Below, piece by piece: positions 45,794-57,174 of a DNA stretch of 64,000 nucleotides (position 1 is its first letter; each line of letters starts with the position of its first letter). Both the position numbers and the translations under genes were made by a program. Source of the stretch: Metaphire vulgaris (lineage: Eukaryota; Annelida; Clitellata; Crassiclitellata; Megascolecidae); the NCBI GenBank assembly GCA_018105865.1, contig CM030849.1:4968133-5032132 (forward strand), given 5' to 3'. A model generated the notes under the pieces. That model saw only the letters and a program-made list of their open reading frames with translations. It was not told the origin of the DNA and made no database searches.

Positions 45794-46070
45794 GGCAGTA
45801 CTGTACATTTTTGTAAAATAAGTTTCACCAGTCAACATTTAGTTCGACTTCAGAAACCGAGTTGTCATTTGATGCATACATTTTTTTCGATTACCCAATA
45901 AATGTAGAACAGTAATAAAGATAAGCACGAAAACAAATGGCGATCTTATTAGTCACGAAGAAAAGCTTTGGCAAAACGAGGGAGGCCTGCGAAGTTCATT
46001 TCCTGGGAAAATTAGGCGTCTAGCCCCTCCTCCACTGGTCAATGACGAACATCAGTGGGGTCGAATATTC

Positions 46071-46460
<390 letters not shown>

Positions 46461-46804
46461 ATACAATCCCTTATGCTGCTCTGCATGGGAAACTGGAAAA
46501 GGCAGAAATTATTGCAGGGGGCATCCAAAAGTGAATCAGTTGTTTGTACAACGATCCACTGTTTATACCGACACACGCGGTCAAGGAATAAAGAATGAGG
46601 ATGGGAGAGGCGGTAGAAGGTGGATAGGTGGATTACGAACAGTAATTTGTCTCCGTGTCTGTTCTGCGTTGATACGTACTTGGAGTTGGTTCCCTGCCCC
46701 TCTTATCACCGAGTCTTACAACCTAAGCGGGGCAGACTAAGTATCACAGACAAAGTAGACGTTATTTATATCTTATCACGTGATCTCAGAGGCGGCCATA
46801 TATT

Positions 46805-46810
<6 letters not shown>
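46461..46810. other. No recognisable feature
   Basis: No supported gene or repeat. Confidence 0.4.
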
Positions 46811-46854
<44 letters not shown>

Positions 46855-46875
46855 CACAAGCACAAATGTTTTTTT

Positions 46876-46920
<45 letters not shown>

Positions 46921-47044
46921 AAAAAAACTATATATATATCCGTTTCTGAATAGGATGTACTTTGATGCATATATATATATATATATATATTTTTTATATA
47001 TATATAGATACATATACATATGTATATATGTATGCATACACACC

Positions 47045-47086
<42 letters not shown>

Positions 47087-47103
47087 TCAAAGTACATCCT
47101 ATT
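46811..47103. repeat. (CA)n, (TA)n and a 22-bp inverted repeat
   Basis: (CA)n at 46811-46850 is followed by (TA)n blocks. AATAGGATGTACTTTGATGC plus AT at 46949-46970 is repeated in perfect inverted form at 47082-47103, and (TA)n lines the inner side of both arms. The whole could extrude as one hairpin. Confidence 0.88.
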
Positions 47104-47283
47104 AGTCATAAGACTTTGTTTACTAACTAATGCAAGATTCGGGGTAGAAAAATTAGGTCAATTTCAGCCAAGATATCTATTTGTGACTTCTTCTTGAATC
47201 AGGGCTGCAGGGCTAAGTGGTTAAACTTCAGGCAATAATATATATATTAGTAGATCGGCCTATTTGGCGTTGTTCGACAGGTT

Positions 47284-47360
47284 CGAGAAGTTAAGCAACG
47301 TTGAGCGCGGTTAGTACTTGGATGGGTGACCATCCCGGGATCTAGTCGTGCTGGGCCGGC
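47284..47360 (+). ncRNA. 5S rRNA-derived fragment
   Basis: GAGAAGTTAAGCAACGTTGA followed by GCGCGGTTAGTACTTGGATG and GGTGACCATCCCGGGAT matches the conserved second half of 5S rRNA, including the internal promoter area. The 5' third and the 3' closing stem are absent, so this is a pseudogene or the head of a 5S-derived SINE, not a working 5S gene. Confidence 0.8.
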
Positions 47361-47886
47361 GGCCAATCAAGCCGGTCATCGCTTATTAAGCGTCAATAAA
47401 TCGGCGGCAGAACGTAAAATGCGGGTCGGCATTTTGCAATTTTGCTATTCGTGGCAATGTTTTTTTAAAACGTCGCGACCCACAATTTGGGAAACGCTGA
47501 TCTACAGAATGGCCTTAAAGTTTAAGCCACCTGCGTCTTTGCTTGCCTGGTATGTGGACTACCTTTACTGTACATTTACCTTAGCATTGGTATGGACGCC
47601 ATTTCTCAGAGTTGAAAGTTCATCGATTTCTTTTTACCCACAAGGTGCGTTGGAGTGGTTTCCATTATGCCTGGGCCAGTGTGTGACTAGGGGTCTACGC
47701 CCCTGCCCTGGTCGAGTGGAGGTAAAAAACATTCACTGCAGGTCAATTTTTTCTATTTTTAGATCTAGCTGTCTAATAACTTTTGTTGAAAATATTTGAA
47801 TGCAAAGACATTCGGGGAATATTGCTAATGTTTTGAGTATATATTCAATGAATTTGCTCCCTCTCTATTTCCCTACCTCCATCCCT

Positions 47887-47889
<3 letters not shown>
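47361..47889. other. Mostly unassigned; hAT right-end fragment
   Basis: CGCGACCCACAATTTGGGAAACGCTG-like sequence at 47476-47500 resembles the right end of 17971-18541. A 157-codon frame at 47326-47799 runs through the 5S fragment and has no domain. Confidence 0.35.
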
Positions 47890-47974
<85 letters not shown>

Positions 47975-48205
47975 TATAATTATATATATATATATATATC
48001 CTCTCCTCACTACTCGCTGTCTATCTGTCTCTATGTCTCGATCTTTGTGTCTGCTCCTGTCTCTCTGTTTCTGTCTCGGCCTATCTCTCTACATACATAT
48101 TATATATATATATATATATATATCCTTTCTCTCTCCTCTCTGTCTATCTGTCTCTCTGTCTCGGCCTTAGTCTCTGTTTCTGTCTATCTGTCTCTGTCTC
48201 TCTCA
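47890..48205. repeat. (CT)n, (TA)n and CTGTCT-rich tracts
   Basis: (CT)n 47890-47935, (TA)n to 47998, then CTGTCTCTCTGTCT-like sequence with another TA block at 48098-48122. Confidence 0.9.
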
Positions 48206-48577
48206 CCCTCTTGACTTTTAAGATAAATACCGTAAATACCGTACCGTTTAGTTCCATTTGAAAATGCATGATTGCATACTGAATAGACTTACAGAATCAA
48301 CTGCCGATATGCGCCGTTGTGTTGTTCCTTCGTTTTTTTTGAAAGGCGGAGCATATATTATGTATAGCGCATACCAGTGTATATCTAAGCATTGCTGTTT
48401 TTCTTGCACGTGTAATGTACACTCTATATGCTATCATACGCAGAGGTCGATAGGCCAACACATTGAAATTTGGTCTTGAATTATCTGATGACTAGAAATG
48501 CTTACAATTCACTTTGCTTCTTATGTTATTTCTATATAGACCTACAAGGCCTATGCAACTAGTGGTCGACAGAGAGA
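48206..48577. other. No recognisable feature
   Basis: A 73-codon frame at 48258-48479 is Cys-rich but has no signal peptide or recognised cysteine pattern. Confidence 0.35.
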
Positions 48578-48837
48578 CAGGGCCGCCGAGAGAAATTCCG
48601 AGCCGAGGAACAAAAAAATTGTCAGGCCCTTAAGAAAAAAATTCAAGTCTCCGAAAAACCTGACAAGCAAAAACCTTATAAACTCTCAAGAACAGTCTAA
48701 CTAGCAAAAAACGCTATCAACTCTCCTAAAACAGCCTGACAAGCAAAAAAAACCTTATCGTCACCGGATCCGGTCCCCTGAAAACTCCATGGGGCCCGGG
48801 ACAATGTACTGGCTGCACCCTCCCCTCTCCTCAGGCC

Positions 48838-48839
<2 letters not shown>
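48578..48839. mobile_element. hAT-type MITE, CAGGGCCGCCGAGAG family
   Basis: The left end CAGGGCCGCCGAGAGAAATT is clear. The right end CTCTCCTCAGGCCTG is diverged. The interior repeats CTGACAAGCAAAAA three times. A (TA)n right flank hides any duplication. Confidence 0.55.
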
Positions 48840-48883
<44 letters not shown>

Positions 48884-49040
48884 TACATTCATCTAATTAC
48901 AGACATATAAAAATAAATAAATATATACATGGACAGATGGATACTTTACACACATATATTGATATATGATATATATATACGTATATATATATGCATATAT
49001 ACGTATATAATTGTAGGCCTATATAATATACAATTGGTAG

Positions 49041-49093
<53 letters not shown>
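48840..49093. repeat. (TA)n-rich region
   Basis: TA arrays at 48840-48881 and 49040-49091 with ATAT-rich sequence between. Contains one TAGGCCTA. Confidence 0.9.
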
Positions 49094-49095
<2 letters not shown>

Positions 49096-49522
49096 ATCGA
49101 GTTATATAGCAAATGTTGATAGGTTTTGTTGATTGTTCTAAAAGTAATCGCTTGCTAATTCTCCAATTTCACAGTCAGTGGCATTTGCAATGGCGTGCGC
49201 TCCGGCTCTCCTGGGTGTCAATTACCGTCGGACACCTGTTGCTGCTGCTGCAGGAGCTATTGATGCGGAATTTCGTAATAGCGCCATCTGTTGTTATGCG
49301 AAGGCGCACGTTCAGAGCGGGCAAGTGAGGCTTGGGGGCCCGGCCCAGTGCATTCAGATGCAGCTCTGTGATCCGATTTCAAGACGATGATCGTAAGGTC
49401 TGCTTGAATAGCGAGCATCTGTTTGGAAATCTTGCCATAATCGTTCTCTGCGTACCGCGGTTCAATCTTTTCCTTGATTTCACTTCTGGAATATCAAGTA
49501 AAAGATGTGCAACAGGTGCCTC
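49094..49522. other. Unassigned, non-repetitive
   Basis: Three overlapping + frames of about 70 codons (49113-49538) without recognised domains. It is less AT-rich than its neighbours, but no splice-supported exon emerges. Confidence 0.35.
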
Positions 49523-49551
49523 GCTTGCAAGTTTTTAACTTTCCAGGACAC

Positions 49552-49602
<51 letters not shown>

Positions 49603-49663
49603 CAACAACAACCATAACAACTGTAATCTGTTCTGTTCTTGCAAGTTTTTAAATTTCCAGGGC

Positions 49664-49758
<95 letters not shown>

Positions 49759-50130
49759 CAACAACCACAACAACAGTAATCTGTTCTGTTCTGTTCTGTT
49801 CTTAGCCATCCTCGATCTGAGGTTGGGCCACACTATGAAACACCATCTTCCACTTCTGTTTATCTTCTGTCTCCCGTAATAACTTTTGCAACGGCAGTCC
49901 CGTCCAGGATGCTACCTTTTCCAGCCAAGACGTTCTCGGTCTACTGCGTGTTCTTCCTCTTGATAGTGTCCCTTGTATTAATTCTTTTTCCATACATGAG
50001 TCTTTTTCTCATAATGTGTCCAAAGTAACTTATTTTCCTATTCTTTGTGTTGCTCAGTAAACTTCTTGCTTTTCCTGCCTGTTCTGTCCATGAGACTCTT
50101 AGGATTTTGAGAAATTCCTTCATTATTTAG
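49523..50130 (-). pseudogene. RTE-like retrotransposon C-terminus with duplicated tail
   Basis: Minus-strand frame 50123-49941 carries LKILRVSWTEQAGKARSLL and RKISYFGHIMRK. After a frameshift near 49990 it continues as RPRTSWLEKVASWTG and HSVAQPQIEDG before the stop at 49802. This series (R-x-SWT, L-x-YFGH-x-MR, G-x-x-RP-x-x-x-W-x-x-x-V-x-x-W-TG, NP-x-IEDG) is the standard end of RTE-type endonuclease-reverse transcriptases. Two tandem copies of a tail unit with (ATT)n follow, down to 49523. 5' truncated, one frameshift, not functional. Confidence 0.82.
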
Positions 50131-50668
50131 ACTAATAATACTAAAAAATAAATGAAATAATATCTTTTTAAATTAGAGGAATAATAATAACAATAATAAC
50201 AATAACAATGTATACCGTGGTTCAGTAGGATCTGCCTGTTTGAGAATCACTATGTTTTTCACCCATCCATTCATTGGCATTATGGTCCTATTATGTAATC
50301 TCATTCTTTGCTCTCTTATCTTCTAATAGATTCCTGAATTCTTCTGCGTCTTTGAGTTTGCAAATAACAACAAAACGTTGCAGTGTACAATGTCATTGAT
50401 CCCCCTCCACTCAGTTACTGAATCAGAGTAGATTGACGCATTAAAGAAATAACTTGTTTTGGAACTCTTGTACTTAAAACGTGTTCCGGATAAGATGAAC
50501 GATAAGCCATTGGAATGAATTACTTATTCTTACTAGATCAACAGCCACAAGTGATTCCTGGAGAAAGATGTCAAGTTATTTGGGAAGGGCCTTCAACGAA
50601 TGAACGTGTTAGAATCTGTTTCAAAATTCAGAAGCCTAAATGCAGGTTTGTTTGGTCATCCCATTGTG
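50131..50668. other. No recognisable feature
   Basis: AT-rich, with AATAATAACAATAAC short repeats at about 50180-50208. No gene is supported. Confidence 0.4.
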
Positions 50669-50907
50669 ATCATCATCATCATCATCACCACCACCATCAT
50701 CACTATCATCACCATCATCATTATCGTTGTCATCATCATCATCATCATCATCATCATCGTCGTCATCATCGTCGTCGCCACCACCATCATCGTCATCGTC
50801 ATGATCATCATCATCATCATCATCATCATCACCATAATCGTCATCATCATCATCACCATCATCGTCATCATCATCATCATCGTCCTCGTCGTCATAATCA
50901 TCATCGT
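50669..50907. repeat. Degenerate (ATC)n array
   Basis: ATC/ACC/GTC trinucleotides over 240 bp. The right edge overlaps the start of a hAT-like left end at 50908. Confidence 0.93.
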
Positions 50908-51180
50908 CAGTGGCGTGACCAAGATTCTAAAATAGGGGCATCATCACTAATGTACCCGACCGTGGTCTGATCGGACAAGAATTTTTTTTTTTGGGGGGGG
51001 AGTTCCCTTGTCGTGGTCTGGGATGAAGCTCGAGGCACAGATGTAATATGAGAATGGGTCACTCAAAATGACCAATTGACCCCCCCCCGCTCCCGAGACG
51101 CTGATCGACCCAAAGTTTAGTCTAGTACCTTTTGTTTGTCATCAGTATGCTAAAAAGAGCTACTTGACATCTGCATCATA
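50908..51180. mobile_element. Left end of CAGTGGCGTAGCC-type MITE
   Basis: CAGTGGCGTGACCAAGATTC with following GGGGCATCATC resembles the left end of 5691. No right end found; extent uncertain. A run of eight or nine G lies near 50992. Confidence 0.35.
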
Positions 51181-51681
51181 CCGGATAACCCTTACTTCCA
51201 GCAACGCGAAAATTCTACATTATTATGCATTGTTTCCTACAGCACGGTGAATGCCAACATGAAGTCATCAGCATAGGCCAGATTCTCTCGATTCTTAGCC
51301 GGTGAAACTGTCGATAACAGAGGGCGTTTTATAAACTCGTAATCTTTAATAACCAACGGGTGACTTCGCGGTGATATCAACACTGCGTAGGCGGTTCGAC
51401 AATGGAGTCGAGTATGATAGGAAAGATGAATGAACCGTGCGTAGACCCACTGAGATAAGAGAACATTTCTATAATTATGCTGTCTATACTGGTCCACGCT
51501 GTCTCAAATTCAGAATATCCGAGCAGGAAATAACTCCGAAATGTCGTGAGAAATTCCCGAAGTAGACAAGCAAGTAAGTAACCGTCCTAAATCCTGCTTT
51601 ACGACAGCTGGCATTATTATTAGACAACGCGCTATTCTATAACAAAAAATATTGCAGCGCAATATCCAGTGTCGGGTCCAC
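51181..51681. other. No recognisable feature
   Basis: An 86-codon minus frame (51237-51497) shows no domain. Confidence 0.35.
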
Positions 51682-51689
51682 GTGGGAGA

Positions 51690-51869
51690 CAGTGGCGGCT
51701 CCACAGGGAGGGCCGGGGGGGCGTGCCTCCTATTGAGTGCCCCTCCCCAAGTTGCCCCCTGTTGGGACCTATATTTAATACTGCATACCTAACAACAAAT
51801 GGTTGGCCCCATGATTAGAAGTGCCACCCCAACGGCCCCCCCACTTGCCAAATCCTGGAGCCGCCACTG
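51690..51869. mobile_element. hAT-type MITE, CAGTGGCGGCTCC family, exact duplication
   Basis: The ends are CAGTGGCGGCTCCA and its complement TGGAGCCGCCACTG, perfect. GTGGGAGA is duplicated exactly at 51682-51689 and 51870-51877. At 180 bp it is the best reference copy of the family in this window. Confidence 0.96.
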
Positions 51870-51877
51870 GTGGGAGA

Positions 51878-52172
51878 TGAGTTGGGATGTACCCTCACCG
51901 GACTTTTCTTATTTGCTTGTCAAACTATTTTTGCGTAAAAGTCAATTAAATTGATGGGGAGTTGGGGACAACTGCGGGTGACCATTATTTTGCTTGTCAA
52001 CCTATTTCTCAGCAAAAGTCTAGTAAAACTCGGGGAAATTTGCCTTTTTTGCTTGTCAGCCTTTTTCTTTTTCGGCAAAGTTTATTGATTTTCCGCTCTC
52101 TTTTCATCCGCCACCAACTTCCTATGAATTCATTTCATCCCTCCACCGAGAAATCCTGGAACCGCCAACATC
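51878..52172. mobile_element. Right part of CAGTGGCGGTTCC-type MITE
   Basis: TTTTGCTTGTCAACCTATTT, CAACTTCCTATGAATTCATT and CCTGGAACCGCCA match 32930-33187. The left end is not visible; it begins just after the duplication of the previous element. Confidence 0.55.
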
Positions 52173-53073
52173 TTTCAGTTATAAGGATCCACAGATCTAT
52201 TTAGACCTAAACTTGTTTCGTTATTTGCTCAGACATTCAATTATTTGCAGATAAAACCGGTAATATCACGTGTCAGACGAGTGGGCTATCGTATTCGTGC
52301 AAGATACCGCAAGAGAGTAGAGTCAATAGAGTTCGTTTTTCATTTTAAAACAATCTTTTTAAATTTTCAGCCGACATTCAAGGCGTATCCCAATTTTGTT
52401 TTCAGTTGGAAGTCTGTGTTGGATGTTGGATTGGCTTGCAGATGTTCTTCACGATGAGCGGGTGTCGGCTTACTTGCGTTTGTTTAGGCCCAACGCAATG
52501 AAAGGTTTGTTGGTTTGGCAGCCCAGTCCAATAATAACTAAGCAGGCGAATGTTGAGAAGAGGGTTAAAGGGTGAAACGGCGGTACAAAGGACAGGGATA
52601 AAGGGAAATAAAATAGAGCGAGCGGTGAGAGCAACTGAAGACTGAAGATACGATTTAAAAATCGGAGAGAGAATATCCTATCCTATCTAATTATATCATA
52701 TAATAGGCCTATCCTCCTATCCCATCCTATACCAAAGGTTCAATGATACAGCTCAAATGCGGTAGATTTTAGCTTAAAGCTAAATGCAGAGGATTTGAAA
52801 TACACACTTCTCTTATTACAGATGGATTTAGATATTTACTACACAGCGCACGGGAAAATGGCCTTCTAAGCATATTGCAATAACAACCTTGGCCTGCACC
52901 GAAGCCTCCGACTTGAACAAAAGTCTAAAAACATAAAAAGCATATATTTGTGTCAGTGCAAAAAATTCATTAGAATTCTTTGACTCGTTAAAGAGGTTTG
53001 CAATTTTCGGCTGTGACAGATTACATTCACTGCTTTCCAGCAGAAGTAGGCAGCAGCAGTACAGTATATCAGT
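52173..53073. other. No recognisable gene
   Basis: A 70-codon frame at 52245-52457 (Arg-rich start) has no recognised domain. A + strand TTTTTAAATTTTCAG at 52358-52372 looks like a splice acceptor but no exon follows convincingly. Confidence 0.35.
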
Positions 53074-53075
53074 GC

Positions 53076-53120
<45 letters not shown>

Positions 53121-53390
53121 TGTAGTACCTGTAATAGTAGTAGTAGCCTACGATGTAATAGCACACTCTAGTAGTACGCTGTAGTAGTAGTAGTTGTTGT
53201 TGTAGCAGTGGTATCAGTAGTAATAGTAACAATATTAGTATTAGTATTAATACAGTAGTAGTAGCAAGAATAGTAGTAGTAGTAGCACAGTAGTAGTAGT
53301 AGTAGTAGTGTAGTGGTAGTAGTAGTAATAATAGCAGTAGCAAGAGCAGTTGTAGTAGTTGTAGTAGTTGCAGTACTAGTACTAGTCTAG
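53074..53390. repeat. Degenerate (AGT)n array
   Basis: AGT with TGT, AAT and AGC interruptions. The 171-codon minus frame through it is an artefact. Confidence 0.92.
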
Positions 53391-53479
53391 TGGTATCACG
53401 ATTATGGTCACCATTATCATATATATATATAGTGTATATATATATATATATATCCTTCTGTACATATAAAATGAATTAA

Positions 53480-54700
53480 GAAAACAGATAAAGAAACTAA
53501 AGAAAAGATTAACCAGATATAAGAATAACATGTTGGAAGAGATACAGTAGCAAATTAAGTGGAAGATGCTTAGAAAAGAGGAGCTAGCAAAACACTCTTT
53601 GCAGATGTCAACAAACTAAGTGGAGGCACAATCACGAAGATAAACATTGAACCAGTTAAAGATAGAAATGGAGAAATATTAACGGTGAAGGAAAGGATCA
53701 TGGCCAGATGGAAACAGCATTTTGATGAGGTACTAAACCGAGAAGACCCTTACAACACAGAAGAAACATTTAATGAAATCGATCAATCAGAGGATAGATG
53801 TAAATTAGAGGATAAGTTAGGGGAAGAAGACGATATCACAATGGAAGAGATAGAAAGGGCAGTGAAACAGATGAGAAAAAAACAAAGCCCCAGGACTCTG
53901 CAATATTACAGTACAGCAGAAATGCTCCTAAACACTGGTGTGTATGCAATCAGATGGCTACATCGGGTCATAGCAGCAGTATGGATAACCGAGAAAACAC
54001 CACTTCACTGGAGAAAAGCAATTATAAAACGAATAGACAAGAAAGAATGCTGCTCCTCCCACTTATGAGTATTACATAATTTCTATGACATCTAAATAAA
54101 AGACCTTTACATTTTATTTAATTCTAATGCTAAGACTGTTATTTTCATTTAAAAGACATTCTCGGCATTTCACAAGAAAGGAGACAGAAAGGAATGCAAC
54201 AACGTCAGAGGAATCAGACTCTCAAGTGTACCAGGAAAAGTTTTCACCAGAGTCATGTTAAACGGAATAAAGGATATAGTGGATGAAACTCTCAGGGAAA
54301 ACCAGTGCGGATTCAGAAAGGGAAGAGGATTTTCTGACCAAATTTTTGTCCTTCGAAAACTCATTGAGAAAAAAACTAACTAGAATTTAATGAAGATTTG
54401 GCCTTGTGCTTCAACGATTTTGTCCAAGCTCCAAGCTTATGAATCTATCTGGAGAGAAGGTGCGTGGTAACTCCTGGAGAAATATGGCAATCATCATGAA
54501 TCATGCCAAAATAATTAAGGATAATATTGAAACTTTATACAGCACAGTTTTAGCATGTATCAGAATACACGGAGAAGAAGAGATTGAATGGTTCAAAATC
54601 AAAACAGGATTTAGACAAGGATGTATCTTATATCTCCAATACTCTTCAGCATTATATTATATTACATCTTGAGATGGATTGAAAATACGAATGGACTGTC
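53480..54700 (+). pseudogene. RTE-like reverse transcriptase, interrupted
   Basis: Frame 53540-54068 gives LFADVNKLSGG, then VKERIMARWKQHFDEVLNR, then ITMEEIERAVKQMRKKQSP and AIIKRIDKK. This is the linker and start of an RTE-type reverse transcriptase domain. After a 126-bp insertion (54046-54171) the same frame resumes with KKGDRKECNN, LSSVPGKVFTRVMLN and ENQCGFRKGRG to about 54380. A shifted frame (54406-54672) then shows KVRGNSWRNMAIIM and KTGFRQGC before decaying. No YADD box is reached. The piece is internal, with missing ends, stops and frameshifts. Confidence 0.87.
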
Positions 54701-55023
54701 ATGTCTCTTGAAAATGTCGGTATGTAGCCTGTTGAATGTAGATCATGCCATTGCTATATAGGCCTACTTCCTTTGATCTGAACAAAAACTAGAAAACAAT
54801 ATATACAATATTTAAAGGGTTATGCATATGTATGTGTCCCCTTGATTACGGTATGCGCTATGGCATCAGGCTACAGGCTTTGTACTGGATTCCTGCTAGG
54901 TTTGTTGTGTGTATATATATATATATATAATTTTTTGAACATTCATGTCAAAATTCATATGAACACTGCAACTTAAAACAGTACACTTTAGCATATGCAG
55001 TTTAGTTAGTAAGTAATTATAAA

Positions 55024-55027
<4 letters not shown>
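54701..55027. other. No recognisable feature
   Basis: AT-rich with a short TA tract at about 54910-54928. One TAGGCCTA at 54759. Confidence 0.4.

Positions 55028-55085
<58 letters not shown>
55028..55085. repeat. (TA)n array
   Basis: About 28 TA units. Confidence 0.97.
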
Positions 55086-55091
<6 letters not shown>

Positions 55092-55780
55092 GTGTATGTA
55101 TGTGTGTGTTTGTGTAGTTGTGTGTGACTCTCTTGTCAGACATTCAGACATCTTCTGTAGCGGCCATTCTCGGTAAGCTGCTATCTCTAGCCGCTTTAAT
55201 TAACAAAACACAAGCCTGGTGATCGGCACCGCTTATCCACATAGGCACGCAAGGCAGACAGATGACCGTTAATATAGCGCCACGGTTTATATCCATTCCT
55301 TGCACTGCTGATTTCACGGCACGTCGTCCGCCGTGGTACAGAATCCAAATCTATTTACGGGATGTCAAAACAGTGTTCCTTATACTACTATAGCTATTTC
55401 AAGAAAGATTAAGCGCATAAGAATAAGCAGCTACTGCTGTGCTGCTTTCCGGGCCGCTGTAGAAGTTTACGAGATTTTACTTTACTTTACTTACGTCTGT
55501 TGATCGCTTACACATTGAAAGATCAGACGAAACCTAAAATCCATCGAGCGAAGGGGCAGCGGGCTTTGATGTGCGGCTTCTTCTGGACGTGTGTATAAAC
55601 ATGGCGAACACGGAACCATCGTCAGTGTAGAGTTGGTTCTTTCAAAACCGTTTACCTTCAAGCCAGCGTAACGGTGGCTTTGGTGCCACCATAATTCACT
55701 CGAATGCGATCGAGGCTCGGGTTTTTTGCAGTCGTCACTTAAAAGCAATCGTCTGGCCCTAGCTGCTGGATACAATGGAA
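55086..55780. other. Unassigned; contains dispersed tail repeat
   Basis: The stretch 55380-55500 (AAGAAAGATTAAGCGCATAAG, then TTTACTTTACTTACG) is the inverse of the GTAAGTAAGTAAG...GCGCTT repeat at 22776, probably a LINE or SINE 3' end. A 94-codon minus frame at 55491-55775 has no domain. Confidence 0.4.
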
Positions 55781-55983
55781 CGGGGCTTGTTTTAACGTGC
55801 TGTGATACACATTTAAATGTGCAGTGATAAAAGGAAAATGTGCAGTGGTAAAATGCAATTGTCTGTGCTTTGTGCCGCGATAAATTTTCTGGACGACCTT
55901 TTTTGCTTGTGTTTTTTTTGCGCGGATGTCCACATATTTTCTGAGTTTAGTGCATTGGTAAATTTTTCTTAAAACAGTCCCTG
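55781..55983. mobile_element. hAT-type MITE, CAGGGACTGTTTTA family, exact duplication
   Basis: Inverted relative to 17555-17755. The left end is decayed (CGGGGCTTGTTTTAACG), the right end AAAACAGTCCCTG intact. CAATGGAA is duplicated exactly at 55773-55780 and 55984-55991. Confidence 0.9.
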
Positions 55984-56002
55984 CAATGGAATACGATACA
56001 AG

Positions 56003-56235
56003 GTCTTCTTCTTCTTCCCCTTCTTCTTCTTTTTTTCTTCTTTTTCTTCTTTTCTTTCTTTTTTTCTTCTTTTCTTCTTCTTCTTCTTCTTCCTCCTCTT
56101 CTTCTTCTTCCTCTTCTTCTGTTTCTTCTTGTTCTTCTTCTTCTTCTTCTTCTTCTTCTTCCGTTTCTTCTTCTCTTCTTCTTCTTCTTCTTCTTCTTCT
56201 TCTTCTTCTTCTTCTTCTTCTCTTCTTCTTCTTAG
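56003..56235. repeat. (TTC)n polypyrimidine tract
   Basis: About 230 bp with almost no purine except a few G, mostly TTC. On the minus strand it is (GAA)n directly after a LINE stop codon, so it is read as that element's tail. Poly-Glu and poly-Lys frames are artefacts. Confidence 0.97.
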
Positions 56236-56405
56236 CATGCCCACTGTGGAGCGCTGCTTTTTCCAGAGTCCGGAGCCCTAATCCTCTGTCCTGCGCCCGC
56301 TTCCATGCCGTGGCAAGGTCAAAGTTGCGTGGGAGAGCTAGGTCTTTCTCAATTGTTCTTGGCCAGGTTGTTTTGGGCAAGATCGCTTTATTAAATCCAC
56401 ATTGG
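56236..56405 (-). pseudogene. Non-LTR retrotransposon C-terminus with (GAA)n tail
   Basis: The minus-strand frame gives PKTTWPRTIEKDLALPRNF, DLATAWKRAQDRGLGLRTL and EKAALHSGHA followed by the GAA-rich tract. W-x-x-T-(I/V)-E-x-DL...A-x-x-x-AQDR-x-x-W-R-x-L-V...HSGHA is a recurring LINE ORF terminus. Only about 55 codons remain. Clade is not assigned. Confidence 0.6.
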
Positions 56406-56491
56406 CAAAACGTAAGGTCAAAACCTAGTACATAATAATACAGAATACATACCGTACGTATCAAAACAGATTTTGATTTGAGACACTAGAG

Positions 56492-56990
56492 CAGGAGTAT
56501 TCAAATGACGACCCGTGAACCAGTTCCGGTCCGCCGAGGGGCTGTGAAATGGCCCGCGAAGATATTAAAACGAAAAACTGATTTTTTTCTAAGTAAATAA
56601 GTAAGTAAGCAAAATCTTGTTAATTTCTATAGCGCTTTCAAAAGCAGCACCGAAGTAGCTTCTTATTCCTAGGCGCTTTCTAGTACTTACGAAATATTTT
56701 TAAATGTCACCTGCTTTCTATTCCTTATTAGGCCTAACTTATTTTTAAAAGTAAAAATGCTTGACCTGGCACTTGGGCACCAGTCATGCAAAATTGCGAA
56801 CCTTCATAAAATTTAATTGAATGCCTCTGCACTTGAGTAAATTTAGATGTAAAAGTTGGGAGACAAACCCCATCTATGCCCTTTCTATATGGTAGCCCCT
56901 CAAAAATTTGCGACTCGAGCCTAGAAGACTAAAGCAAGTTTATGCCTATGATTTGAGACATGAATTTTTACCCGACATTCTGAATTCAGA
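56492..56990. mobile_element. Fragments of two hAT-type families and a tail repeat
   Basis: CAGGAGTATTCAAATGACG at 56492 is a hAT-like left end without a partner. GTAAGTAAGCAAAATCTTG to TAGGCGCTTTC (about 56600-56680) is the dispersed repeat of 22776 and 59353. TTATGCCTATG at 56943-56953 with upstream TGCGACTCGAGCCTAGA resembles the right part of the MITE 10451. Confidence 0.4.
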
Positions 56991-57174
56991 AGAGAGGTAG
57001 TAAGTAATAAAATGCGGAAAACAGTAAATAATCAAAGAACTTGAAAGAAGCAAGCGTTTATGTAAATACGGTAAACAGGCAGGTATTCAAGTAACAGTGG
57101 TTAACGACTTCGATTTGTTTTTCGACGTAGACGTATTGTGGAAGATCTGAAACAGAGTTCCGGCAAATTAGTGC

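Noticed and set aside
47326..47799. 157-codon frame overlapping the 5S fragment
   Set aside because: It starts inside 5S-derived sequence and crosses a hAT right end; no domain was seen.
55739..56464. 241-codon minus-strand frame as a gene
   Set aside because: Most of it is poly-Glu/Lys/Arg from (GAA)n; the only real segment is a LINE C-terminus.
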